From Streptomyces ureilyticus (GTDB lineage Bacteria > Actinomycetota > Actinomycetes > Streptomycetales > Streptomycetaceae): DNA of 64,000 nt. Each line of letters starts with the position of its first letter. The stretch's first letter is position 1. This document shows, piece after piece, positions 44,341 to 53,327 of this stretch. The translations under genes and the position numbers were made by a program. A model generated the notes under the pieces. It saw nothing but the letters and a program-made list of their open reading frames with translations, searched no databases and was not told the DNA's origin. The DNA lies in the NCBI RefSeq assembly GCF_011045025.1, contig NZ_JAAKZX010000015.1, positions 22,608-86,607 of the forward strand, read 5' to 3'.

Positions 44341-46461
44341 TCACGCGACCTCGTGGGCCCGGTCCCGCGCTGAGGACGAGCCGGCGCTCTCGGAAGCGTT
44401 CGGTTCGGTGTGCGGGAGTCCGCGGAACAGGCGGCCCGGCCACCAGAACCAGCGGCCCAGGTCCAGGGCGAGGGCGGGGACCAGGACTGTGCGGACGAGG
44501 AAGGTGTCCAGCAGGACGCCGATGCCGACCAGGACACCCATCTGGGCCATGGTGACCAGTGGCAGCCCGGCGAAGACCGCGAAGGTGGCGGCGAGGACGA
44601 TGCCGGCGGAGGTGATGACGCCGCCGGTGCTGGTCAGTCCTTCCAGGACGCCGCGCGTGTGGCCGAGGCGGGATGCCTCCTCCCTCACGCGGTGCATGAG
44701 GAAGATGTTGTAGTCGATGCCGAGGGCGACCAGGAAGACGAAGCCCATGAGCGGGATCGACCAGTCGACGCCCGCGAAGCCCAGGACGTGCTCGAAGAGC
44801 AGGTTCGAGGCTCCCAAGGCCGCGAAGTACGACAACACCACGGTGGCCAGGAGCAGCAGCGGAGCGACGAGGGCCCGCAGCAGCCAGATCAGGACGGCCA
44901 GGACCACCAGGAGCACGATCGGGATCACCGTGGTCAGGTCGCGGTCGGCGGCCCGCTGGGTGTCGAGGCTCTCGGTTGTGGTGCCGCCGACGAGGGCGTG
45001 TGCGTCCTCGACCTGGTGCACGGTGTCGCGGAGATCGTCGATCGTGTCCTTGGCGGCCTGGCTGTCCGGGGCGTCCTCCAGCACCACGGAGAGGGTGGTG
45101 AGTTGGCCGTCTGGGGTGCGGTCGCCGTCGTTCTCGACGCGGGCCACGCCGTCGACCGCGGCCGCGGCGGTCCGGACCTGGCTGACCCGGTCGGTGCTGG
45201 TGACGATCTTCGCGGGGTCGGAGGCGCCGGACGGATAGTGCGCCGAGATGCGTTCCTGGGCGACGACCGACTCGGGCTTGTCCTGGAACATCTCGGCCTG
45301 GGCCAGGCCCATGGAGATGCCGGCCGCGCTGAGGGCAAGGACGCCGGTGGCGGCGACGGACATCATCCACGACCAGCGGGGGCGCCGGGCGACGGCCGTT
45401 CCGATGCGGGACCAGACGGTGCGCGGCTTGCGGGCGGGGGTGCCGTGGTGCGGTACGAACGGCCAGAACACCCAGCGGCCGGTGATGACGAGCAGCGCCG
45501 GAAGCACCGTAACCATCGCGAGGAAGGCGCATACGACGCCGACCGCGCCGACCAGTCCCAGCGAGCGCGAGGAGTTGATGTCGGCGAAGGCGAGACAGGC
45601 CAGGCCGACCGCGATGGTGCCGGCCGAGGCGAGGATCGCCGGTCCGGAGCGGCCGAGCGCGATGCGCATCGCCTGATGGCGGTCCTCGTGGCGGTGCAGT
45701 TCCTCGCGGTAGCGGGCGATGAGCAGCAGCGCGTAGTCGGTGCCGACGCCGAAGACGAGCACCATCAGCACGCCCGCGCTCTGCGGGTCCACCGGAAGTC
45801 CGGCGTGCTTGGCCAGCAGGTAGGTGGTGACCTGGGTGAGGACGGCCGCGAAGCCGACGGAGAGCAGGGGCAGCAGCCACAGGAACGGGCTGCGGTACGT
45901 GAACAACAGCAGCGCGGCCACGACCAGGCCGGTGGCGATCAGCAGCGTCGAGTCGAGGCCGTCGAAGACCGCGACGGAGTCCGTGAGGGAGCCGGCGGGT
46001 CCGCCGACCTCGACGGCGACACCCGGCGGCGCATTGGCTCCGACGGTCTCGCGCAGCTCGTCGATCTTGCCGGTGATGTCGTCTTCGCTGTCCAGCGGGA
46101 CGACGGTCATCAGGGCCTTTCCGTCGTCGGACGGGATCGGTCCCGAGATCTCCTCGCCCGCGGGGACGTACCGGTCGAAGGCCGTCCGGTCGGACGCGGC
46201 CTTCGCGTCCGCGCCCTCGCCGGTATAGACGACGACGGCTGGCATGACCGTGTCCGTGCGGAACTTCTCCAGCTCGGTGTTGACCTGAGCGGATTCCGCG
46301 CCGCGCGGCAGGAAGGCGTTGGCGCTCGAGTCCTCGACGTCGCCGAGCTTTCCGGCGAGCGGGCCGAGCGCGACGGCCACGATCAGCCAGGCCGCCAGGA
46401 CGAGCCATTTGCCGCGCCGCTCTCCGGGCGTGCAGGCGACGCGCTTGAGCAGCGCATGCAT
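44341..46461 (-). CDS. MMPL/RND family exporter
   Basis: A 706-residue RND-superfamily transporter of the MMPL type with about 12 membrane helices in two halves. The first half has a helix after WLVLAAWLIVAVALGPLAGK, a large extracytoplasmic loop, and the conserved LVFGVGTDYALLLIARYREE (GxxxDY proton-relay region). The second half repeats it as VFLVALGIDYNIFLMHRVRE. MMPL proteins export lipids, siderophores or antibiotics, driven by the proton gradient. AAGGAG precedes ATG 46461. The next upstream genes on the same strand are a small membrane protein and a winged-helix regulator, so they probably form a regulated unit. Confidence 0.9.
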   Translation of the reverse strand: MHALLKRVACTPGERRGKWLVLAAWLIVAVALGPLAGKLGDVEDSSANAFLPRGAESAQVNTELEKFRTDTVMPAVVVYTGEGADAKAASDRTAFDRYVPAGEEISGPIPSDDGKALMTVVPLDSEDDITGKIDELRETVGANAPPGVAVEVGGPAGSLTDSVAVFDGLDSTLLIATGLVVAALLLFTYRSPFLWLLPLLSVGFAAVLTQVTTYLLAKHAGLPVDPQSAGVLMVLVFGVGTDYALLLIARYREELHRHEDRHQAMRIALGRSGPAILASAGTIAVGLACLAFADINSSRSLGLVGAVGVVCAFLAMVTVLPALLVITGRWVFWPFVPHHGTPARKPRTVWSRIGTAVARRPRWSWMMSVAATGVLALSAAGISMGLAQAEMFQDKPESVVAQERISAHYPSGASDPAKIVTSTDRVSQVRTAAAAVDGVARVENDGDRTPDGQLTTLSVVLEDAPDSQAAKDTIDDLRDTVHQVEDAHALVGGTTTESLDTQRAADRDLTTVIPIVLLVVLAVLIWLLRALVAPLLLLATVVLSYFAALGASNLLFEHVLGFAGVDWSIPLMGFVFLVALGIDYNIFLMHRVREEASRLGHTRGVLEGLTSTGGVITSAGIVLAATFAVFAGLPLVTMAQMGVLVGIGVLLDTFLVRTVLVPALALDLGRWFWWPGRLFRGLPHTEPNASESAGSSSARDRAHEVA

Positions 46462-46668
46462 GAGTAGTCTCCTTCGTGGGAGCGCGCCGCCGGCAGCCGA
46501 GTACGGCGACCGGCACAGGGCGCACGGGGCCCGCACCACGGCGCATGAGGTGTGACGACCTGCCGTGGCGTACGGGATGGGTGTGTCCGGGGTGTGTGCT
46601 TCTCGGTACGGCCGGGAGTTGGCGCTCCCGGCCGTACTTCGGCCTGTAGGTCTACGGCCGAGCAACGG

Positions 46669-46983
46669 CTATTCGATCTCGCGCATCATCTTCTCCATCG
46701 AGCCGACCGCCAGCCGGGTCTGTGTCAGCTCATCGAGGGTCTGCCGCTGCTCCTCGACGGTCCGGCGCTGCAACTCCACGGTGTCTTCGAGTAGTTGGGC
46801 GTACTTCGTCGCGAGTTCCTTGTACTGCTCCTCGCGCGCTGCCAGCATCCGGGCCCGCCAGGTGGCGGCGAGCTGCCAGACGATCACGATGAGCAGGGCG
46901 AAGACCCCGGCCGCGCCGACAGCGCCGACCAGGGCCTCCACCTCGGATCCGTCGGCGGCGAGCGTCACCAGTTCCTTGTTCAC
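46669..46983 (-). CDS. Small membrane protein with coiled coil
   Basis: A 104-residue protein with one N-terminal membrane helix (VGAAGVFALLIVIVWQLAAT) followed by a long charged helix (EEQYKELATKYAQLLEDTVE, EEQRQTLDELTQTRLA) likely to form a coiled coil. No family is recognised. Its start overlaps the stop of the winged-helix regulator gene (ATGA), so they are coupled. It may link the regulator or the MMPL exporter to the membrane. Confidence 0.65.
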   Translation of the reverse strand: MNKELVTLAADGSEVEALVGAVGAAGVFALLIVIVWQLAATWRARMLAAREEQYKELATKYAQLLEDTVELQRRTVEEQRQTLDELTQTRLAVGSMEKMMREIE

Positions 46984-47333
46984 TTCGCTTCCTCTTTCGC
47001 GGTCCGGTCAGCGGTCTCGGTGATGGTCGCGGCCGCCTGGGCGATGATGTGGGGCGTCAACTCGTAGAAAAACGGCGTGACTTCGAAGTACTTCATCGTT
47101 TTGCCGTCCTCCGCGAGTTCGAGCGTGCCGACGACCAGCCCGGCGGCTTCCAGCCGCTGTAGATGCATATGCAGCAGCGGTCGGCCCATACCGATCTCGC
47201 GCGCCAGCGCGCTGACGTAGTTCCGGCTTTCCATGAGCGCCGCGACGATCCGCATGCGGTGCGGATTGCCGAGCGCGGAGAGCACCTTCAGCAACTCGTC
47301 ACCCGTCGGTGCCGGAGGCGGGACCTCGGGCAT
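46980..47333 (-). CDS. ArsR-like winged-helix regulator
   Basis: A 117-residue winged-helix protein. LLKVLSALGNPHRMRIVAAL is a typical ArsR opening, YVSALAREIGMGRPLLHMHL the recognition helix region, and RLEAAGLVVGTLELAEDGKT the wing. No cysteine metal site is present, so it is probably not a metal sensor. It is the first gene of a unit with the coiled-coil membrane protein and probably the MMPL exporter. Two inverted repeats just upstream are likely operators. Confidence 0.8.
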   Translation of the reverse strand: MPEVPPPAPTGDELLKVLSALGNPHRMRIVAALMESRNYVSALAREIGMGRPLLHMHLQRLEAAGLVVGTLELAEDGKTMKYFEVTPFFYELTPHIIAQAAATITETADRTAKEEAK

Positions 47334-47354
47334 CGCGGCCCCTTTCCCTCGTAC

Positions 47355-47406
47355 CTGTCAGAAAAGGCTGACAGCCCCAGCGGGCACCTGTCAAAGATTC
47401 CTGACA
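47355..47406. promoter_or_regulatory. Two operator-like inverted repeats
   Basis: CTGTCAG-N6-CTGACAG is at 47355-47374 and TGTCA-N8-TGACA at 47389-47406. They share the half-site CTGTCA and lie in the divergent region between the ArsR-like gene and the broken histidine kinase. The likely operator of the ArsR-like protein. Confidence 0.6.
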
Positions 47407-47520
47407 CATCTCAGGGTCGGATGGGGGATGTCTCAGGGTCGGTTCGGGGGACGCGTGTGGGTACTCCCGCCGTCGTATGCGCCCGGCCGGTCCCGCTCAT
47501 ACGGTGAGGCCGTAACGACC

Positions 47521-48772
47521 TTGGACCTGCCCGCCCGGCTGCGGGCGCTGCCGCCGGGTGCGGTGGACGTGCTGGTGGTGGCCGTCGTCGGGATGTTCAC
47601 CGGACCGGACGCGGCGGTGAACGAACCGGAGTACCGACAGGCCGACTGGTTCACCTGGCTGCTGGCCGTGTCCCTGCTGGCGCTGCTCTGGCGCAGGCGG
47701 TGGCCCGTGCCGATCGCGGTCGTGACAGGGGCGGCCTCCGCGGGCTGGGCGCTGTACGGGCACATCGGTGAGCTGCTGAATCTGCCGGTGATCGTGGCGC
47801 TGTACACCGTCGCCGTGCAGGGGGCCGGCGGCGCACTCTGTGGACGGGGCTCGTGGCCGCGCTCACGTCGGGTGTTGGTCGCGCTGTGGGTCGGCAAGGA
47901 CGTGGTGAACCCGCAGGGGTTGCCGGTGCTGGAGATGCTCTGGCCGCTGGTGCCGCTGCTGCTCGGTGAACCGGACAGCGCGTACGACCCGGCGGAGGCC
48001 GTCATCCACGACCTGACCCACTCCCTGGACACCCGGCTGCGGCGGCTCGGCGCCCCGGTGACCGGCCACTTCCACTCCGGCACCCACCATCCGGCCTATG
48101 GAGAGCGGGAGTTGCAACTCCTTGCCGATGCTGCCGCGCGCCGTGGGCATGTGAACGGGCGTGTGTCAGCCCTGGGTGCGAGGAGGCTCTTCGCCGCCCG
48201 GTCGCGTGGCGGGCCGGGGCGAATCAGCGGGCGCTGGGCCGGGTGTGCTGGTCTCGCCCTGGACCACGCGAGGGGTCGCCTGCTCCCCGGTCGTACCCTG
48301 CTCCTCCTCCTTGATCGCCCTGGCCTCCGCCTTGAGGATGCGCGCCGGCACCTCGACCACCCACGTCTACCCGTACCAGCCCGGCATCGTCCCGAACGAG
48401 TACGTGGTCCTGTGGATCCTCGGGCCACTCGCGATGGCCGCCAACGGCCTGCGCACCTGGCGGGTACGCACCGACGAAGGCCGCGCCCGGCTGACCGCCG
48501 TGGAACGCGAGCAGGCCGAGGCGCTGCGCCGGGCCGTCGACGAGGAACGCGCCAGAATCGCCCGCGAACTGCACGACGTCGTCACCCACAACGTCAGCGT
48601 CATGGTCATCCAGGCCGGCGCCGCCCGCAGGGTCATGCGAGCCGTCCCCGACGAGGCCGACGAGGCACTGCTCGCCGTCGAGGCGAGCGGCCGAGCGGCC
48701 ATGACCGAGCTGCGGCACGTCATGGGCCTGCTCACCATGGACTTCTCTGTCAAGTTCAGCGTGTTGAACTGA
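47521..48772 (+). pseudogene. Histidine kinase mosaic, interrupted and truncated
   Basis: The 5' part (to about 47968) encodes kinase-like membrane helices: VDVLVVAVVGMFTG, LLAVSLLALLWRRRWPVP, LEMLWPLVPLLLGE. From 47969 to about 48150 the frame instead reads AEAVIHDLTHSLDTRLRRLG then APVTGHFHSGTHHPAYGERE, the C-terminus of an antigen-85-like esterase. After an unidentified stretch a different frame (from about 48355) resumes as a kinase, VYPYQPGIVPNEYVVLW and RARIARELHDVVTHNVSVMV with the phospho-His. It ends at LRHVMGLLT without an ATPase domain. It cannot be functional. The start is uncertain (TTG 47521 or ATG 47428). Confidence 0.65.
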
Positions 48773-49130
48773 GCTTGTTCTCTGCACTTGTCAGGCGAGC
48801 GGCTGTGAATCTGTTGGATCTTGCTGGCTGAGCGTGACTGCCTTCGCGGCGGCCCCGGAGCAGCAGCGGCGGAGGTTGAGCGCGTGCCTCCCGACAGCGG
48901 GAGCCCCTCGACCGTCCACGTCAGCACGTCCGTCATGCACATCCCTCCCACCGCGGAACCTATGCGGGAGGCCGCCGCCCCGGCCCGGGAATCCCCGAGG
49001 CCGCCCGTGACGGACGATCACGTGCTAACGATCTCCCGCCCGACCAGCACAAGTACCCCGCCGAGACATCACACCAGCCCTGCTGACCAGCAGGAATCAG
49101 GATGGTGGATCTTCATTGGAAGGGCTCTAA
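48773..49130. other. Intergenic region, possible IS end
   Basis: It begins next to a small palindrome (GTTCA-gcgtgt-TGAAC, about 48757-48772) where the kinase fragment breaks off, which could be a transposon end. A short hairpin CCTGCTG-acc-CAGCAGG lies near 49080-49095. No gene is supported. Confidence 0.35.
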
Positions 49131-49904
49131 GTGGACGGCATAATCTTCGGGATATGCACTGTGGCCGGCTTATTGGTCACCGCTCTCTGCACCAGGAGAG
49201 CCGTCGGCAACCCGCGTGTGTCGACCTGGTCTATCGCCGCCGCCTTCGGTATCTGCACCCTCGGCGTCTTCTTCGCCGTCCCCGTGGTCGCTCAGGCAGC
49301 GGAGGACGCCACCGGTGTCGCCAACGTCGGCAAACTGATTGCCCACATCTGCGCGATCCTGTGGTGCGCCGCTCTCCAGATCACGATGGTTGACCTGACC
49401 TACCGTTCCGAGTACTTGCGCGCCGCGATGTTCCAGCGGGCCTTCGCGGCCATGGTGGAGCTGGCGATCATGGTGCCGCTTTTCCTGGCGGCGAACGAGC
49501 CGGACATGGAGTTCACCACCGCGTATGTGCACAACGAATCGGTGGCCGCGTACCTGCTGATCTACCTGTCGTATGTCTTGGTCACCTGCGGTGAGTTGGC
49601 CTTCATGTGCGGAAGGACTGCGCAGCGCAACTGGGGCATCCGACCCTGGAGCGGCGCTGGCTATGCTCTGTCCCCCATGGCCGCGACGCTGGGCATCGCT
49701 TACACGGTGTCCAAGGGCTCGTACATCATCTTCTACCTCGTGGACGATCCTTGGCCTCTGGACGTCGAGGAGGTCGTGAGCCCTTCCCTCAGCGGCCTGG
49801 CCGTGTTGTTCCTCTTCCTCGGCTTGACGCTTCCCATGGTGGGTGCCCTCCGTGAGCGGCTTCGTCAGCGGAAGCAACCGGCCGGTAGCACGCAGGCGTC
49901 GTAG
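49131..49904 (+). CDS. Seven-helix membrane protein, MAB_1171c-like
   Basis: A 257-residue protein with about seven hydrophobic helices spread over the whole length, for example IIFGICTVAGLLVTALCT, VELAIMVPLFLAANEP, AAYLLIYLSYVLVTCGELAF and LSGLAVLFLFLGLTLPMVG. The layout resembles the MAB_1171c-like putative transporters common in Streptomyces beside XRE regulators. Start GTG 49131; the ribosome-binding site is weak. Function unknown. Confidence 0.65.
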   Translation: MDGIIFGICTVAGLLVTALCTRRAVGNPRVSTWSIAAAFGICTLGVFFAVPVVAQAAEDATGVANVGKLIAHICAILWCAALQITMVDLTYRSEYLRAAMFQRAFAAMVELAIMVPLFLAANEPDMEFTTAYVHNESVAAYLLIYLSYVLVTCGELAFMCGRTAQRNWGIRPWSGAGYALSPMAATLGIAYTVSKGSYIIFYLVDDPWPLDVEEVVSPSLSGLAVLFLFLGLTLPMVGALRERLRQRKQPAGSTQAS

Positions 49905-50519
49905 TGCTGTCGCAAGGAGAACCCATCGTCCTCGACCGCAGCCCTATCGCCCGCTCGGAGGTACAGCTCACCTGCTGTGAGCATTCGCCAACCCGAAGGA
50001 CACCGCCGTCTACAACGCGGTCCTCGAGCGTATGAAGCAGGCGCAGAAGGACGCCAGGAAGCCGAAGAAGTAGGCGCAGCGCGCCAACGCACGGAGTCCC
50101 GGGCCGTAGGGAGCGGCCGGGCCTCCGTACACGTGAACCTCGCATGCATCATGGGGCAGTTGGTGAACCGCTGGGCCGAACGTCCGCGACCCCGGCGCCC
50201 CACTCGGGACTGTCCCGGTAGGGACCACCAGCACGAACGGGAACCTGCTGCGCTTTCAGCTCAGGCGGTAGCTGAGAACGGCGAGACCGGCAGCGGCGGC
50301 GCGGTGCTGGTAGACCCGCAGTCCGGGGGCGCCGGGCGGGAGACCCGTGTCGTCGAGTGTGCAGGTGACCGGGAGGGCGAGCCCTCGGTGTTCATCCGAT
50401 CTCTGGTGATTGGTTCTTTAGGTGGGGGCGCAACGGTGTGGGCACGCCATGCCCACCGATGGCACGTTTCAGCCTGCCCACCCAGAGGGCCAGTGACGGC
50501 GACGGTTTCGCCCGTGGTC
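49905..50519. other. Region with short gene scraps
   Basis: A plus-strand frame without a start reads AFANPKDTAVYNAVLERMKQ then AQKDARKPKK and stops near 50072, probably the tail of a lost gene. The rest, about 450 bases up to the XRE gene stop, shows nothing recognisable. Confidence 0.4.
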
Positions 50520-51416
50520 TCAGCGGTTCCGCCGTGGGTCGGGCTTGGGCGCCGGAGGGGCAGCCTGCTCGCGGTCGATGGTGGCCGCCCAGCTGGCAAG
50601 GAGTCTGAGCGCGTCTTCGGAGGGCGAGCCGGGTTCGGGGCTGAAGGAGATGAGGGTCAGGCCGGTGTCGGCCTCGATGGACATCAACTCGTAGGCCAGG
50701 GAGAGGTCGCCGACGACGGGGTGGTGGAACTTTTTGACGCCGTTGCGGTGCACGTGCACGTTGTGTGCCGCCCAGCGGGTGCGGAAGAACTCGCTGCGGG
50801 TGGACAGTTCGCCGACCAGGTCGGTCAGTGCCCGGTCATAGGGGTTGCGGCCGGCTTCCCAGCGCAGAACGGCGACGGTGTCGTTGGCGACGTCCTCCCA
50901 GTCGCCGAACAACTCCTGGGCTTTCGGGTCGAGGAAGACGAACCTGGCGTTGTTGACGGGCAGGGGCCGGTCCTGGAGCACTGGTGAGAACAGGGCCCGC
51001 CCCAGGCGGTTGGCGGCCAGGGTGTCGGAGCGTGCGGTCCACACGAGGGCGGGAATGGTCAGGGCGTCCAGGAAGCGCTGGACGGCGGGACGTACCTGTG
51101 CTCTGGCGGCCCGACGGGGGCGGGTGGTGGCGTTCGCGGCGCGGACCAGGTCGAAGAGGTGGGTGTGTTCGGCCTCGGTGAGTTTGAGCGCTCGCGCGAG
51201 GTTGTCCAGGACGCTGTCGGAGACCCCGCGGCCGTTGCCGCGTTCGAGCTGCGTGTAGTAGTCGACGCTGACTCCGGCCAGGAGCGCGACCTCTTCGCGG
51301 CGAAGTCCGGGGACGCGCCGGGAGCCCCGGCCGTAGACGGGCAGCCCCGCCTGCTCGGGCGTGATCCTGGCCCGGCGGGAGGTCAGGAACTCACGGATCT
51401 CTTTTCGCCTGTCCAT
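50520..51416 (-). CDS. XRE-type regulator with MmyB-like ligand domain
   Basis: A 298-residue regulator. The N-terminal helix-turn-helix has VPGLRREEVALLAGVSVDYY and TQLERGNGRGVSDSVLDNLA, followed by a MmyB-like ligand-binding domain (ALVWTARSDTLAANRLGRAL, VAVLRWEAGRNPYDRAL, EFFRTRWAAHNVH). The family binds fatty-acid-like ligands in some structures. It is divergent from the aldehyde oxidase operon across 255 bp, so it is the prime candidate regulator of that operon. Confidence 0.88.
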   Translation of the reverse strand: MDRRKEIREFLTSRRARITPEQAGLPVYGRGSRRVPGLRREEVALLAGVSVDYYTQLERGNGRGVSDSVLDNLARALKLTEAEHTHLFDLVRAANATTRPRRAARAQVRPAVQRFLDALTIPALVWTARSDTLAANRLGRALFSPVLQDRPLPVNNARFVFLDPKAQELFGDWEDVANDTVAVLRWEAGRNPYDRALTDLVGELSTRSEFFRTRWAAHNVHVHRNGVKKFHHPVVGDLSLAYELMSIEADTGLTLISFSPEPGSPSEDALRLLASWAATIDREQAAPPAPKPDPRRNR

Positions 51417-51671
51417 TCTTCGAGGTTAAGTCCCCTGCCGGCGGTCTGGGGGGTGCTGCCAGTACCTGGGTCATCAGACTCTCCCCCATCGGCCGCCCTC
51501 CCTGTTGCATGGACCGTGCAAGGACCAGTGGCAGGCCGAGCTCGTCTACGCCTGACCGACCGATCTTGTGAGGGTTGAAGCGGTTCATGCTGTCGCGCCG
51601 CTTCAACAACGTACGCCCGGGATACCCCGACGGATTCGGCATCGGCTGGTACCCGAACGCGAACCGGAGGT

Positions 51672-52166
51672 ATGAAACGGGTGGAGATCGAGCTTCGGAT
51701 CAACGGATCCGCGCGAAGACTGGACGTCTCACCACAGGTGAGCCTGCTCGACGCGCTGCGCGAGTACCTGGGCCTGACCGGTACCAAGAAGGGCTGCGAC
51801 CAGGGCGCGTGCGGTGCCTGCACGGTGCTCGCCGACGGCCGCCGGATCAACGCCTGCCTCGCGCTGGCGGTGCAGTACCAGGGTCGTGAGATTACGACCA
51901 TCGAAGGGGTCGACCATCCGCTGCAGGAGGCGTTCGTCCGCACCGACGGATTCCAGTGCGGCTACTGCACGCCGGGCCAGATCTGTTCGGCGATCGGCAT
52001 GCTCGCCGAGCACAAGGACGGCGCGCCCAGCGCGGCGACCGAGCACCTCGCCGCCACCGGCGGCGAGCTGGACGACGAGGAGATCCGGGAGCGGATGAGC
52101 GGCAACCTGTGCCGCTGCGGCGCCTACAACGGCATCGTCTCGGCGATCAAGGAGGTCGCGAAGTGA
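51672..52166 (+). CDS. Molybdenum hydroxylase, 2Fe-2S subunit (PaoA/YagT-like)
   Basis: A 164-residue subunit with two 2Fe-2S clusters. The N-terminal plant-type cluster motif is KKGCDQGACGACTVL with a later C in INACLAL; the C-terminal cluster uses FQCGYCTPGQ and GNLCRCGAYNGI. It passes electrons from the molybdenum centre to the FAD subunit. There is no Tat signal, unlike the periplasmic E. coli PaoA, so the enzyme is probably cytoplasmic. It is the first of three subunit genes; its stop overlaps the next start (GTGA). Confidence 0.92.
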   Translation: MKRVEIELRINGSARRLDVSPQVSLLDALREYLGLTGTKKGCDQGACGACTVLADGRRINACLALAVQYQGREITTIEGVDHPLQEAFVRTDGFQCGYCTPGQICSAIGMLAEHKDGAPSAATEHLAATGGELDDEEIRERMSGNLCRCGAYNGIVSAIKEVAK

Positions 52167-53158
52167 AGTCGTTCTCCTACGTCAGCGCACCCGACACGGG
52201 CACGGCGCTGCGCACGATAGCCAGCAACGAGGACGTGAAGTTCCTGGCGGGCGGGACGAACCTCGTCGACCTCATGCGGGAGGGCATCGAACAGCCTTCG
52301 ACGGTCGTGGACATCACCCGCCTGCCGCTGACCGGGATCGAGGAACTGCCAGGCGGCGGGATCCGCGTCGGCGCGCTGGTGACCAACAGCCGGCTCGCGG
52401 CGGACCCCCTCATCCGGACCCGCTATCCCGTGCTGGCGCAGGCGATCCTGCACGGAGCGTCCGCACAGCTGCGGAACATGGCGACCGTGGGAGGCAACCT
52501 GCTGCAGCGCACCCGCTGCATGTACTTCTACGACGAGAGCGCCGCGTGCAACAAGCGTGCGCCCGGCAGTGGTTGTGGCGCGATCGGCGGGTTCTCCCGC
52601 GGCGGCGCGGTGCTGGGGGCGAGCGAGCACTGCATCGCGACCCATCCCTCGGACATGGCGGTGGCGCTGGTGATGCTCGACGCGGTCGTCGAGGTGGAGA
52701 GCGTGCGCGGCACCCGGCGAATACCGGTCGCCGAGTTCCACCGGCTGCCCGGCGACACGCCCCATATCGAGACGGTGCTGGCCGCCGACGAGCTGATCAC
52801 GGCCGTCGAGCTGCCGCCGGTGCCGGTGGCAGCGAACTCGCGCTACCGAAAGGTGCGCGACCGTGCGTCCTACGCGTTCGCCCTCGTCTCCGTCGCGGCC
52901 GCGCTGGCCGTCGAGGACGGCGTGGTCACCGAGGTCCGGCTCGCCCTGGGCGGCGTCGGCACGAAGCCGTGGCGCGCCACCGAAGCCGAACGCGTGCTGC
53001 TCGGCCGGCCGGCGGCCGAGGAGGCCTTCCGGGGGGCGGCGGAAGCCGAACTCGCCGCCGCGGAGGGCGGAACACAGAACGCGTTCAAGATCGAACTCGC
53101 GCAGCGCACGATCGTGGCGACTCTGCGGCGCCTGCTGACCGACGGGAGCGCCGCCTGA
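52163..53158 (+). CDS. Molybdenum hydroxylase, FAD subunit (PaoB/YagS-like)
   Basis: A 331-residue FAD-binding subunit of the CO-dehydrogenase flavoprotein type. The FAD contacts are KFLAGGTNLVDLMREG and RNMATVGGNLLQRTRC. The insert RCMYFYDESAACNKRAPGSG with a later Cys in LGASEHCIATHPSD matches the extra 4Fe-4S site seen in PaoB/YagS. GTG 52163 follows GGAGG. It lies between the iron-sulfur and molybdenum subunits in the usual order. The extra cluster distinguishes it from ordinary xanthine dehydrogenases and points to a PaoABC-type aldehyde oxidase. Confidence 0.9.
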   Translation: MKSFSYVSAPDTGTALRTIASNEDVKFLAGGTNLVDLMREGIEQPSTVVDITRLPLTGIEELPGGGIRVGALVTNSRLAADPLIRTRYPVLAQAILHGASAQLRNMATVGGNLLQRTRCMYFYDESAACNKRAPGSGCGAIGGFSRGGAVLGASEHCIATHPSDMAVALVMLDAVVEVESVRGTRRIPVAEFHRLPGDTPHIETVLAADELITAVELPPVPVAANSRYRKVRDRASYAFALVSVAAALAVEDGVVTEVRLALGGVGTKPWRATEAERVLLGRPAAEEAFRGAAEAELAAAEGGTQNAFKIELAQRTIVATLRRLLTDGSAA

Positions 53159-53327
53159 TGCCGAGAGGAAGCGGGACAACACGGTTGCGGCTGCTTCCGC
53201 CCGCGGCGGATCAGAAGGATCAGTCCCCTGAGCGATGTGGGGCAGTCATTGTGAAACCCATCCCTGTCCGGCTCGCGCGACTTTCGCGCAGCGAGCGACC
53301 GGGCCGTACGGAAGAGGGCAGGGCGGC

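Noticed and set aside
43982..46546. 854-codon minus-strand open frame across the MMPL gene
   Set aside because: It is a frame shadow of the MMPL gene: Arg/Pro/Gly-rich, no family motif, while the other frame has clear RND motifs and a ribosome-binding site.
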